Source: Favolaschia claudopus (Eukaryota > Basidiomycota > Agaricomycetes > Agaricales > Mycenaceae). From it: DNA of 64,000 bases. This document shows positions 22,386 to 33,606 of the stretch, piece after piece; the stretch's first letter is position 1; every line of letters begins with the position of its first letter. A program made the position numbers and the translations under genes. The notes under the pieces were generated by a model. That model worked only from the letters and a program-made list of their open reading frames with translations, was not told where the DNA came from and did no database searches. The stretch lies in the NCBI GenBank assembly GCA_037176885.1, contig JAWWNJ010000009.1, positions 2,170,001 to 2,234,000 on the forward strand, in the 5' to 3' direction.

Positions 22386-23978
22386 CTATAGTTCTATCAC
22401 ATCTGCGATGGGTTGGGCCATCTGCTGGAATACACCCCATGCTGTTTCCAACGACAACGTAGGTTTACCAATATGCAAATAAACTTGTTCGGCCAGCTCC
22501 GCAAATTCCAAAGTGAACCAAGATAAGTGAGATTCCCGCGAACCAACCTCTTCTGTCAACATCTGGCGCATGTCATCTACGGCTGCCTGGGGAACTGAGA
22601 TACGGCAATCAATGCCCCCGAAATTCTTGGGATGTGCAAATGCGTCGGCGGGGACATGGCCTGAAGGCATATTCTTCTCTATCTGAACGCGAACACGGTG
22701 ATGATTCCACCAGAGACGAAATTCATCCAGTTTTGCTTGCAACAAAGGTACGAAGATCCAGTAGAACAGTGATCTTCCGTTTAAAATTCTGTTAGCACCT
22801 CCACAATATATCCCAAGGCGACGACTCACACATGAAAATCAATATCAGGGCTGAAAATCCTTTCCCTCTTTCCGATCAATATAAATTCTTTCAGATTGCG
22901 TCCTAACTTGTCCTTTAACCAGCGCCAGAATGCCTCAATGATCGTGTTGTGCACGCTCTTGATTAACCGACAAACAGGATATACCTCTGGATCGATATCG
23001 GGGGCAAAGGTAGTGCTGGATTCAACTGATTAGCTTTACAACTCGTCAAGTATCAAAGTAAAGCGACAAACCGGAATGTGTCCTGAATCACGTATTGCCA
23101 GCCGATCTCTGATCCCTTGTCCATTGTCATCTGAATCGAGATACCTGAGTACAGAGGTGGGTGAGAAATCTGCGCGTTGAAATTATCTGCTTACCACCAG
23201 CGGCTTCAATGAAATCCAGAAACAAGTGGCCAATGGCGGCAGCCGTGCGACTATTTGGGACGAAACTCATGAGAGGTATGTCGTCACTCCACTTGTCCTT
23301 ATAACCGTAAATTGGAAGACCAATATCACCCATATCTAGTGCCTGCTTTCCAAGCTTCTCGTGCCCGTCGGATGATATCTCATGGAATGGTCCACAAGCA
23401 TTCAACGCAGTACGAGGTATGGGTGATTTCTTGTTACCGGGAAATCGATTTTCAAATCCCAACGGAAAGTGTTCTCGCATGATCTGGCGAATAGTGTCCC
23501 TTCACCAAGCATGAATCTCAACATAAAAATATAAACTAAAGTGAGCATACCGTGGAACCATGATACCTTCCTGCTGAAGCAGAGTTTTGAAATAATTCGG
23601 ACCATTCTGTTGCGTAACATCCATCACAACCTTGTCGATGATAGCTTGGCGAGCGACTTCAACTGGTGGAGCCTTGCGGACGGTCGGAATCTTGAATTGC
23701 TTATTCAATGCTTTGAGTTTGGTAAGTCTGAACTCAATCTCGACATGAGTTTGACTAGAGATCAAGACAGTTTCTCACCGAATGGAATAATTCAAGTCAG
23801 ACTTGAGGTTTGCAATTCGCACTTCAAGTTTCAAATTCTGTGCTGCATAGCGTCGCAATGCGGCTTCGAGTGCCTCGTCTGACGGAACTAAAATGTGTGT
23901 GTAAGTCAATAACTATGTGTTTCAAGATTACTCGCCTATTTTCTCTCCATATCCATTTTTCCCCGTTGGGTTCGGCAT
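22386..23978 (-). CDS. integrase-core DDE transposase, left-arm copy
   Basis: This is the mirror image of the gene at 30158-31750, with the same seven exons and the same 426-residue translation as far as compared. Mirror exons on the minus strand are 23978-23936, 23887-23779, 23727-23551, 23499-23195, 23144-23072, 23015-22830 and 22773-22386. The first intron uses GC-AG. The acidic triad is D154 (SSDGHEKLG), D220 (TMDKGSE) and E263 (IIEAFWRW). The gene lies between the left terminal sequence and the alpha-kinase gene and is transcribed toward the element's end. Confidence 0.82.
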
Positions 23979-24213
23979 ATGCGGACAGAGGTGAAACAAC
24001 GGGAAAGTCCGTGTTGCAAATTCGGTCAATTTGAGCGCGCTTATATTGTCGAGCAGCAGGGCACGGACCAACTAGATGCGTCGAGTATTTACTCTACAAA
24101 CGACGGAGCACGGACCAAGGTCCAAACAAGCGAAAGATATAAAACAGGAGGTATTTATCTGTCATTCCCCAGCTCAAAATTTCGCACTTGCTCTCCTGTT
24201 TACATCGTTCCTT
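23979..24213. promoter_or_regulatory. divergent intergenic region, left arm
   Basis: These 235 bp separate the start codons of the transposase (minus) and alpha-kinase (plus) genes and so must hold both promoters. No specific motif was identified. The mirror copy is 29923-30157. Confidence 0.5.
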
Positions 24214-26692
24214 ATGTCCACGGAAAATACCTCCCACTGCAACGACTGTGATATGTCCTTCCCGCAACGGGAAGGTGATGGACCGTGTAGCAAATGTGTT
24301 AAACTGGCTGCTCATCCTCGAGATAGTGCCGATTATGCTGACATTGCGGTGAGTATTTTGTGTTACTTACTGTTGTCTTTGTTCACTGCCATTCAATTAG
24401 ACGTGGGACCAGTGTGTTATGTGCGGAATAACCCGTCGCAATAACATGCATCCTACTGTGCAAGGCGATAGCAGAATAATCACCTGTGGATCGACACTGT
24501 GTAAAGCAGCAATCCCTGGCATTCCTCAGGCTCAAGAGTCTCGTACGCATGCATTTACTCATTCGGTTCACTGAATATCTTTATTTCTCAGGCCCTGCGA
24601 CTCATAATGTTCCGAGACCTGTAACAGACCTCTCTGCTTTGACTCGCCAGCGCTTCAAGCGATTCAATCACGGTGCTACATCGACCTTGCAGACTCAAAC
24701 CCTACTTCAGCATGAGCGTGGTGGCGGAGAACCGGGTGAAGTGATAGTCATGGTTGCCTGGCAGGTATGTTCTACCAAGATTCAGTATATTCTTCACGCC
24801 GAGACTTACAATAAACCATCAGGTTCGCATCAAGAAGGCTCTTGCTTCGGAATTCGGACAGGGAGCAAAAGGTTGGGCGGCATCTGTGCTTCTCCAAGGT
24901 AAGTTACCAGTAAATCTGGCTTCCCTGTTCGATTTCTCAATCACTTTTGGTTCAAGATGTCAAGGCACAGCTCACTGAGCAAGTATCGATCGTGTGGCAA
25001 CAACGTAGAGGTGCTCCTCTTCTTTCGTATGTATTTCCTTTGATCAGATTTCGTACATTACTGAATCGAGTTCAAGTGAACATGTTTCTATTCGGTGGGC
25101 TGGCAACAAGATGCCAGTTCCAAACAGTCTGAGTCTCACCGTCGGCGAGTTTTATGCAGTCCACTCCTCGACCGATAACTCTGCAATCTACGTTGAAAAT
25201 GTACCATCGGCTTGGAAATCATTGGCAGCAGTGCACAAGAGGAAGGGTGGATTCATGGCTTTAGAGTTGTATATCGACTCAGAAAGCGTAAGTCTGTGAC
25301 TCAAATTACTTTGTTTTGTCCCTAACTTATGGTACTTCCGTTCTAGTGGGCTGAGAGTGTTGATGGGGACATTGCAGCCTCCTTGCTTGGATCTAAAAAG
25401 CGCTCCATTGCAGAGCCAGCAGCATTGTCTGCTGCCAAGCGTCCCCGCGCACTGCATTCGATGTTAAATCAGAGTAAGATTAGCTTTGATTCACTCTGAT
25501 AGATGTCGTTGACACTGCTGCAAGGTAATATGAGACTGCGCTCCGAATTTCGACCCTCTGGTCTTTCGGGCCCAGCTCCTGTTGTTAGTCGAACTCGGAC
25601 AACTCTGAAGAGGATGGATTGCATTGTGGACCCGCGCACTGGTGACATGCAATTTGAATCATCCTTCGCGGGAGACTTCGAAACGACCCCCTCAGTTCTG
25701 GGGCTATGAAAAATGTATATGATGTGCGTCTTATAATATTGAGTTCGCATTAACAATTCACACTCATCCTTCTGTAGTTTCTGTCGGATAATGGGCAAAG
25801 TTATGTTGTGAAAAGATTTTATCGTTTGACCGAGGACTCCGAAAATACTGCTCCTAATACGTTGCCATTCACTGTTGACGAACATCTCGTTCAAATACAG
25901 GCCGAAGCAATGCGAATTGGACTTGGCCAGTGGTTTATGAATGCCTTTTTTCAGCATGCTAGGAACCGCAATGTTACAGCGATTGATTTCAGTTTGTTTT
26001 TATAATTGCTACTGTCAAACTGTTCGGTTGCTCATTAATTTGTAGATATTGCCTTCACCGACGCGTTTCTGGCAGAAGAGATTGAATCTCCGAGCCCTGC
26101 TTCGGGCATACCACAAATTACAGCGGAATCACCTGGAATCACTTGGCTGGTTGAGCCAAAGCGGTCCACTTCTGTGGAGCACTTCAGCTACACCCTTGTT
26201 CACAAGTCGCGCAAGAGGGATTTGCGTAGCTCTACAATCTATGCCTTTGCTCATTTCGTTTGGGGACACAGTAATCAAACCATGATCTTTGCCGATCTTC
26301 AAGGTATGTAAGCAACTTCTGCCTCTATATTTTCCATCTCAAACTGTTCAGGAACACCTGCACTTGTTGGAAGAAAGGATGGCCTTGTCTTATTCGATCC
26401 CATGACTCATACGGTTGGCGGGTATATTCATTCTCTTCATATATTTCTCCTGTGCTGACTCAAATTCTGATCTAGAAACAGTGGTATTGGTGACTTCGGC
26501 CTTGAAGGAATCAACTCCTTTATTCGAGACCATAGCTGTGGCGATGTTTGTAATCGACTTGCGCTGGATGAAGTTGCGCCCTTGATTTTCGACACCTCCA
26601 GTAATGAAGAACAAGAAGAAGAACAAGACAACTCACCATCTCCGGGTGACACTGACTCAGCCAATGGAGAGGGAGAGGACAGTGTTGATTAG
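24214..26692 (+). pseudogene. fungal alpha-kinase gene, left-arm copy, apparently frameshifted
   Basis: Twelve exons: 24214-24348, 24401-24542, 24592-24764, 24823-24898, 24957-25026, 25077-25287, 25347-25473, 25525-25723, 25778-25991, 26046-26303, 26352-26421, 26476-26692. The start is in an N-terminal Cys2-Cys2 zinc-like region (HCNDC...CSKC). The C-terminal half is an alpha-kinase catalytic domain: NVYD, YVVKRFY with the ATP-binding Lys, [30 protein letters not shown] and the zinc site HxCxxxC in DHSCGDVC. Only exon 8 breaks: after FETT the frame is lost at a run of five C near 25687-25691 and reopens one base off at GAMKNVYD. All other phases agree, giving about 630 residues if one base is missing. 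It is either a real inactivating deletion or a homopolymer sequencing error. Alpha-kinases phosphorylate Ser/Thr. Confidence 0.8.
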
Positions 26693-27443
26693 CTGAAAGA
26701 TTAGATATTTCTGAGCTCTAAAATAAATTCTCACACCGTACAATACTATTCATTTTAATGCATTGACTGGTACAATATCGATGGCATCACACCAAACCTC
26801 GCTATTTTTTGGTGCAAATCTCTGACAGTAACTGTTGTTGATAACTCTACTCATATAGCTTGCCAGAAAAAGTCAGACTGGAGTCGTTTGAGAAGGAGGC
26901 GGAAGAAAGGAAATGTCGGTGTGAGCACGTGATCGCGTTGTAAATTGATCTGTCCTGTTTCTGGCTTCGGTGCGTAGTGATTGACAAATTTCAAGTGGAG
27001 GGAAGGGTAGATAGAGGTACCAAGAGTGTACTCATACCTCCAGGTTGACCATCACCATGCACCAAATTGCCATGTGCATGGTGATGGTCAACCTGGAGGT
27101 ATGAGTACACTCTTGGTACCTCTATCTACCCTTCCCTCCACTTGAAATTTGTCAATCACTACGCACCGAAGCCAGAAACAGGACAGATCAATTTACAACG
27201 CGATCACGTGCTCACACCGACATTTCCTTTCTTCCGCCTCCTTCTCAAACGACTCCAGTCTGACTTTTTCTGGCAAGCTATATGAGTAGAGTTATCAACA
27301 ACAGTTACTGTCAGAGATTTGCACCAAAAAATAGCGAGGTTTGGTGTGATGCCATCGATATTGTACCAGTCAATGCATTAAAATGAATAGTATTGTACGG
27401 TGTGAGAATTTATTTTAGAGCTCAGAAATATCTAATCTTTCAG
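26693..27443. other. centre of the palindrome with kinase 3' flanks
   Basis: It comprises the 3' ends of both alpha-kinase copies, converging on the 11-nt asymmetric spacer at 27063-27073. No further gene was seen. The inner arm ends are GGTTGACCATCACCATGCAC and its complement. Confidence 0.7.
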
Positions 27444-29922
27444 CTAATCAACACTGTCCTCTCCCTCTCCATTGGCTGAGTCAGTGTCACCCGGAGATGG
27501 TGAGTTGTCTTGTTCTTCTTCTTGTTCTTCATTACTGGAGGTGTCGAAAATCAAGGGCGCAACTTCATCCAGCGCAAGTCGATTACAAACATCGCCACAG
27601 CTATGGTCTCGAATAAAGGAGTTGATTCCTTCAAGGCCGAAGTCACCAATACCACTGTTTCTAGATCAGAATTTGAGTCAGCACAGGAGACATATATGAA
27701 GAGAATGAATATACCCGCCAACCGTATGAGTCATGGGATCGAATAAGACAAGGCCATCCTTTCTTCCAACAAGTGCAGGTGTTCCTGAACAGTTTGAGAT
27801 GGAAAATATAGAGGCAGAAGTTGCTTACATACCTTGAAGATCGGCAAAGATCATGGTTTGATTACTGTGTCCCCAAACGAAATGAGCAAAGGCATAGATT
27901 GTAGAGCTACGCAAATCCCTCTTGCGCGACTTGTGAACAAGGGTGTAGCTGAAGTGCTCCACAGAAGTGGACCGCTTTGGCTCAACCAGCCAAGTGATTC
28001 CAGGTGATTCCGCTGTAATTTGTGGTATGCCCGAAGCAGGGCTCGGAGATTCAATCTCTTCTGCCAGAAACGCGTCGGTGAAGGCAATATCTACAAATTA
28101 ATGAGCAACCGAACAGTTTGACAGTAGCAATTATAAAAACAAACTGAAATCAATCGCTGTAACATTGCGGTTCCTAGCATGCTGAAAAAAGGCATTCATA
28201 AACCACTGGCCAAGTCCAATTCGCATTGCTTCGGCCTGTATTTGAACGAGATGTTCGTCAACAGTGAATGGCAACGTATTAGGAGCAGTATTTTCGGAGT
28301 CCTCGGTCAAACGATAAAATCTTTTCACAACATAACTTTGCCCATTATCCGACAGAAACTACAGAAGGATGAGTGTGAATTGTTAATGCGAACTCAATAT
28401 TATAAGACGCACATCATATACATTTTTCATAGCCCCAGAACTGAGGGGGTCGTTTCGAAGTCTCCCGCGAAGGATGATTCAAATTGCATGTCACCAGTGC
28501 GCGGGTCCACAATGCAATCCATCCTCTTCAGAGTTGTCCGAGTTCGACTAACAACAGGAGCTGGGCCCGAAAGACCAGAGGGTCGAAATTCGGAGCGCAG
28601 TCTCATATTACCTTGCAGCAGTGTCAACGACATCTATCAGAGTGAATCAAAGCTAATCTTACTCTGATTTAACATCGAATGCAGTGCGCGGGGACGCTTG
28701 GCAGCAGACAATGCTGCTGGCTCTGCAATGGAGCGCTTTTTAGATCCAAGCAAGGAGGCTGCAATGTCCCCATCAACACTCTCAGCCCACTAGAACGGAA
28801 GTACCATAAGTTAGGGACAAAACAAAGTAATTTGAGTCACAGACTTACGCTTTCTGAGTCGATATACAACTCTAAAGCCATGAATCCACCCTTCCTCTTG
28901 TGCACTGCTGCCAATGATTTCCAAGCCGATGGTACATTTTCAACGTAGATTGCAGAGTTATCGGTCGAGGAGTGGACTGCATAAAACTCGCCGACGGTGA
29001 GACTCAGACTGTTTGGAACTGGCATCTTGTTGCCAGCCCACCGAATAGAAACATGTTCACTTGAACTCGATTCAGTAATGTACGAAATCTGATCAAAGGA
29101 AATACATACGAAAGAAGAGGAGCACCTCTACGTTGTTGCCACACGATCGATACTTGCTCAGTGAGCTGTGCCTTGACATCTTGAACCAAAAGTGATTGAG
29201 AAATCGAACAGGGAAGCCAGATTTACTGGTAACTTACCTTGGAGAAGCACAGATGCCGCCCAACCTTTTGCTCCCTGTCCGAATTCCGAAGCAAGAGCCT
29301 TCTTGATGCGAACCTGATGGTTTATTGTAAGTCTCGGCGTGAAGAATATACTGAATCTTGGTAGAACATACCTGCCAGGCAACCATGACTATCACTTCAC
29401 CCGGTTCTCCGCCACCACGCTCATGCTGAAGTAGGGTTTGAGTCTGCAAGGTCGATGTAGCACCGTGATTGAATCGCTTGAAGCGCTGGCGAGTCAAAGC
29501 AGAGAGGTCTGTTACAGTTCTCGGAACATTATGAGTCGCAGGGCCTGAGAAATAAAGATATTCAGTGAACCGAATGAGTAAATGCATGCGTACGAGACTC
29601 TTGAGCCTGAGGAATGCCAGGGATTGCTGCTTTACACAGTGTCGATCCACAGGTGATTATTCTGCTATCGCCTTGCACAGTAGGATGCATGTTATTGCGA
29701 CGGGTTATTCCGCACATAACACACTGGTCCCACGTCTAATTGAATGGCAGTGAACAAAGACAACAGTAAGTAACACAAAATACTCACCGCAATGTCAGCA
29801 TAATCGGCACTATCTCGAGGATGAGCAGCCAGTTTAACACATTTGCTACACGGTCCATCACCTTCCCGTTGCGGGAAGGACATATCACAGTCGTTGCAGT
29901 GGGAGGTATTTTCCGTGGACAT
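27444..29922 (-). pseudogene. fungal alpha-kinase gene, right-arm copy, same frameshift
   Basis: This is the mirror of 24214-26692. It differs from the left copy by a missense change in exon 3 (24618/29518; Pro in the left copy, Thr here) and one base inside the eleventh intron (26445/27691). The same five-C run and frame break are present (about 28445-28449), so the two copies are equally affected. Domain content is as described for the left copy. Confidence 0.78.
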
Positions 29923-30157
29923 AAGGAACGATGTAAACAGGAGAGCAAGTGCGAAATTTTGAGCTGGGGAATGACAGATAAATACCTCCTGTTTTATATC
30001 TTTCGCTTGTTTGGACCTTGGTCCGTGCTCCGTCGTTTGTAGAGTAAATACTCGACGCATCTAGTTGGTCCGTGCCCTGCTGCTCGACAATATAAGCGCG
30101 CTCAAATTGACCGAATTTGCAACACGGACTTTCCCGTTGTTTCACCTCTGTCCGCAT
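29923..30157. promoter_or_regulatory. divergent intergenic region, right arm
   Basis: This is the mirror copy of 23979-24213, between the divergent alpha-kinase (minus) and transposase (plus) genes. Confidence 0.5.
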
Positions 30158-31750
30158 ATGCCGAACCCAACGGGGAAAAATGGATATGGAGAGAAAATAG
30201 GCGAGTAATCTTGAAACACATAGTTATTGACTTACACACACATTTTAGTTCCGTCAGACGAGGCACTCGAAGCCGCATTGCGACGCTATGCAGCACAGAA
30301 TTTGAAACTTGAAGTGCGAATTGCAAACCTCAAGTCTGACTTGAATTATTCCATTCGGTGAGAAACTGTCTTGATCTCTAGTCAAACTCATGTCGAGATT
30401 GAGTTCAGACTTACCAAACTCAAAGCATTGAATAAGCAATTCAAGATTCCGACCGTCCGCAAGGCTCCACCAGTTGAAGTCGCTCGCCAAGCTATCATCG
30501 ACAAGGTTGTGATGGATGTTACGCAACAGAATGGTCCGAATTATTTCAAAACTCTGCTTCAGCAGGAAGGTATCATGGTTCCACGGTATGCTCACTTTAG
30601 TTTATATTTTTATGTTGAGATTCATGCTTGGTGAAGGGACACTATTCGCCAGATCATGCGAGAACACTTTCCGTTGGGATTTGAAAATCGATTTCCCGGT
30701 AACAAGAAATCACCCATACCTCGTACTGCGTTGAATGCTTGTGGACCATTCCATGAGATATCATCCGACGGGCACGAGAAGCTTGGAAAGCAGGCACTAG
30801 ATATGGGTGATATTGGTCTTCCAATTTACGGTTATAAGGACAAGTGGAGTGACGACATACCTCTCATGAGTTTCGTCCCAAATAGTCGCACGGCTGCCGC
30901 CATTGGCCACTTGTTTCTGGATTTCATTGAAGCCGCTGGTGGTAAGCAGATAATTTCAACGCGCAGATTTCTCACCCACCTCTGTACTCAGGTATCTCGA
31001 TTCAGATGACAATGGACAAGGGATCAGAGATCGGCTGGCAATACGTGATTCAGGACACATTCCGGTTTGTCGCTTTACTTTGATACTTGACGAGTTGTAA
31101 AGCTAATCAGTTGAATCCAGCACTACCTTTGCCCCCGATATCGATCCAGAGGTATATCCTGTTTGTCGGTTAATCAAGAGCGTGCACAACACGATCATTG
31201 AGGCATTCTGGCGCTGGTTAAAGGACAAGTTAGGACGCAATCTGAAAGAATTTATATTGATCGGAAAGAGGGAAAGGATTTTCAGCCCTGATATTGATTT
31301 TCATGTGTGAGTCGTCGCCTTGGGATATATTGTGGAGGTGCTAACAGAATTTTAAACGGAAGATCACTGTTCTACTGGATCTTCGTACCTTTGTTGCAAG
31401 CAAAACTGGATGAATTTCGTCTCTGGTGGAATCATCACCGTGTTCGCGTTCAGATAGAGAAGAATATGCCTTCAGGCCATGTCCCCGCCGACGCATTTGC
31501 ACATCCCAAGAATTTCGGGGGCATTGATTGCCGTATCTCAGTTCCCCAGGCAGCCGTAGATGACATGCGCCAGATGTTGACAGAAGAGGTTGGTTCGCGG
31601 GAATCTCACTTATCTTGGTTCACTTTGGAATTTGCGGAGCTGGCCGAACAAGTTTATTTGCATATTGGTAAACCTACGTTGTCGTTGGAAACAGCATGGG
31701 GTGTATTCCAGCAGATGGCCCAACCCATCGCAGATGTGATAGAACTATAG
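30158..31750 (+). CDS. integrase-core DDE transposase, right-arm copy
   Basis: Seven exons (30158-30200, 30249-30357, 30409-30585, 30637-30941, 30992-31064, 31121-31306, 31363-31750) give 426 residues with every phase consistent and no stop. The N-terminus MPNPTGKNGYGEK is the usual start of a large Agaricomycete family with an integrase (rve-like) core; residues about 15-110 form a helical DNA-binding-like region. Core motifs are SSDGHEKLG (D154), TMDKGSE (D220) and IIEAFWRWLKD (E263), spacing D-x65-D-x42-E. The C-terminal third (LDEFRLWWNHHRVR...MPSGHVPADA) is the conserved tail of the family. The first intron is GC-AG (30201-30248); the rest are GT-AG of 50-56 nt. The intact frame suggests recent or current activity. 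Confidence 0.85.
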
Positions 31751-31844
31751 TATAAATACTCCCAGATACCATTTACCTATATAGCAGTCAATTGAAGGTT
31801 CCCCGTTGAGCTGATCTCAATAATCCTTGTCGGCGCAGATGAGC

Positions 31845-31911
31845 TGTCAAGAACGATGAAGAGGACGCCAAGAAGCACAGCCTCTCGACGAGCTCTTCAT
31901 CGTCCTTGACA
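31845..31911. repeat. subterminal hairpin, right arm
   Basis: This is the mirror copy of the hairpin at 22225-22291. Confidence 0.6.
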
Positions 31912-31943
31912 TGATCGTTCCCACAGTGCGACATCCGGCAGTG

Positions 31944-31981
31944 GCCGCGGAAATCGAACCGCGACCAATCCGCTTACCGTA
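31944..31981 (-). repeat. 38-bp terminal sequence, right end of palindrome
   Basis: This is the inverse copy of 22155-22192, at the outer end of the right arm. The neighbouring bases differ from those flanking the left end. Confidence 0.85.
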
Positions 31982-31982
31982 G

Positions 31983-32334
31983 ATAGAGCTTTCTTTCTCC
32001 GTAGAGCGTCACCCAACGCATCGAGTCGAGTGACACTCGAGTCCGCTACTGCCTTGGAACGATTTCGTGAACAATTCAGCGCGTCGACGCAGGTGAAATG
32101 AGGAGGTCATGTATCGAAAGCTTGATACAGTAAGCGGCTTGAACGAGATTCCATTGGATTGAAAGTAAGTACAAGTCATAGATGTACTGTACACTATTGC
32201 ACAGATAATATGTAACTCACAAATCATCCACAGGCATCTCCATCTTCCCAACATACAGCTCCATACCCTCCGCCTTCAATTCAGCGAAACGGGGTAGAGA
32301 TTCAATACTCGCAACCACACACGAGTTGGGGATA
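31983..32334. other. right flank of the palindrome
   Basis: No gene was seen. Most of it is the dispersed repeat listed at 32007-32170. Confidence 0.45.
32007..32170 (+). repeat. dispersed repeat family B, copy 1
   Basis: It shares blocks with 56100-56285 in the same orientation: CCCAACGCATCGA, GAGTCCGCT, the block from TTCGTGAA to GTGAAATGAGGAG, AAGCTTGAT, GTAAGCGGC and CGTTGGATTGAAAG-like ends. It starts about 25 bp from the right end of the palindrome. Its function is unknown. Confidence 0.6.
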
Positions 32335-33606
32335 CTAAGTATTCGCCAGAGCCATCCGGAAGGACCGCAGCCGCACGCTGCCAACCACCGCGCTACTAGT
32401 ACCTGTACCCCATCTCCAACTCAACATCTCCACCAGCGCCTCAGGTGTCGGGTTCGTCCGAGCTCCAACCTCGTTCACAGCGTGCATCGACTCCAAACGC
32501 GGTAGGAGTCGGAGATGCGGAAACTCCACAAAACTCGCGAAAAACTCCCCGAGGTCAATCATCTCGGTCGGTCCCAGTTTGAGCTGCACAAGCGAAGGCG
32601 TCGCGCGCAAACACAGAATCAGCGTGGAAGTCGAGACAGGCGTGAAACCCAACGTCAACGTATGCAGCCTGAATGGAATCTGCGCAACAAAAGTCATGAA
32701 TGGTCTCGATATAGTCTCTTCCCTTGGCTGCCGACGAGGAAACATCAGCGCAAGATCTTCTGAGGCTGGAGTCCTCAACTAAACGAGAGCCGCTAGGTAC
32801 GCTCACTGTATTCATCTGCCAATTTTCGCGGTCCTCTGTGTCTCGAGCACGAGCGACCGCAGGCAAGGCAGCTTGTACACGGTCTGCGGCCAATTCGACC
32901 CGAGACGATACCCGACTACAAATCGCCCAGACACAAGCTCCTTCGCATCCCGGAAAAACTCTAAACTGTGAAGACGTCGATCGAATCGCACCGAAACGAC
33001 GTCAGCTGCTCCCGCCGAAGATGTACATGCGCCGTATACTTCGAAAGCTCGACTCGCCTTAACACCGGCGCGTCAAGAAACGATATGAGTATCCCACAGT
33101 CCTGGGGTGTATCGATGGACACCCTTTCGAGGAGCGGATACTTCGCCGGGGGGAAGGACAGAATTTGGCGGACACTACCGAACTGCACGTCGAGCTCTCT
33201 TAAGAGCTGCGACGCCGACGAAGCGCGAATGTAGTCAATCAGCCAGTTCGCCGCCTCCACACCCGAAGCCTTGATGGAAAGCGACAGAGGGAACGCCCCT
33301 GCCCGCCCCAACCACGTCTCGCAAAAACGCGCGTAGCCCAGCCCGCGGAGGAGTGCGCGAGTGCTGGCGTTGATGGCTAAGGAATGCCAGAGCTGGGGCG
33401 TAGCGAGCGCTGCGTCTCGCCAGCGGGTGTTCACGCTGGCAACGGAGAGCGGGGGTGAGGCACGGCTGGGCACGATGAATGTTGCGGGGGAGGCATTGGA
33501 TGAAGATTTCGGCAAAGACTTCGGGGGGGACGTGTAGACCTTTGACGTCGTGGCCCGTGGCTAGGTTCTCGTCGCTTCTGTGCTGAGAGAGCGCGGACGC
33601 TGACAT
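32335..33606 (-). pseudogene. F-box/LRR-type gene with a frameshift
   Basis: Reading minus from ATG at 33606, an F-box (LHVPPEVFAEIFIQCLP) is cut at a C-run near 33497-33501. One base further the frame continues with FIVPSRASPPLSVASVNTRW, the usual second half of the F-box, then leucine-rich repeats (VRQILSFPPAKYPLLERVSI, LDAPVLRRVELSK). Later LRR-like pieces continue to the stop at 32335-32337 (ending RLRSFRMALANT) through one or two introns around 32770-32960. Removing one base in the C-run would restore the frame, so this may be a sequencing or assembly error and not a true pseudogene. F-box/LRR proteins are SCF ubiquitin-ligase substrate adaptors. The intron positions are approximate. Confidence 0.65.

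Larger units (their letters stand above)
22154..31982. mobile_element. 9.8-kb palindromic element with transposase and alpha-kinase in each arm
   Basis: The segment is an inverted duplication. Position x in the left arm pairs with 54136-x in the right arm throughout, with arms 22154-27062 and 27074-31982 (4909 bp each) and an 11-nt unpaired centre (27063-27073, CAAATTGCCAT). I found only two mismatches by comparing translated frames: 24618/29518 and 26445/27691. Each arm carries a DDE/integrase-core transposase gene and a divergent alpha-kinase gene, and each outer end is the 38-bp sequence. No target-site duplication is evident next to the ends. It is either a true palindromic transposon or inverted duplication, or a fold-back assembly artefact. 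Confidence 0.8.

Noticed and set aside
22154..31982. Reading the palindrome as two independent insertions of one element
   Set aside because: The arms are continuous and exactly mirrored to an 11-nt centre without terminal sequences or target duplications between them, so a single inverted structure fits better.
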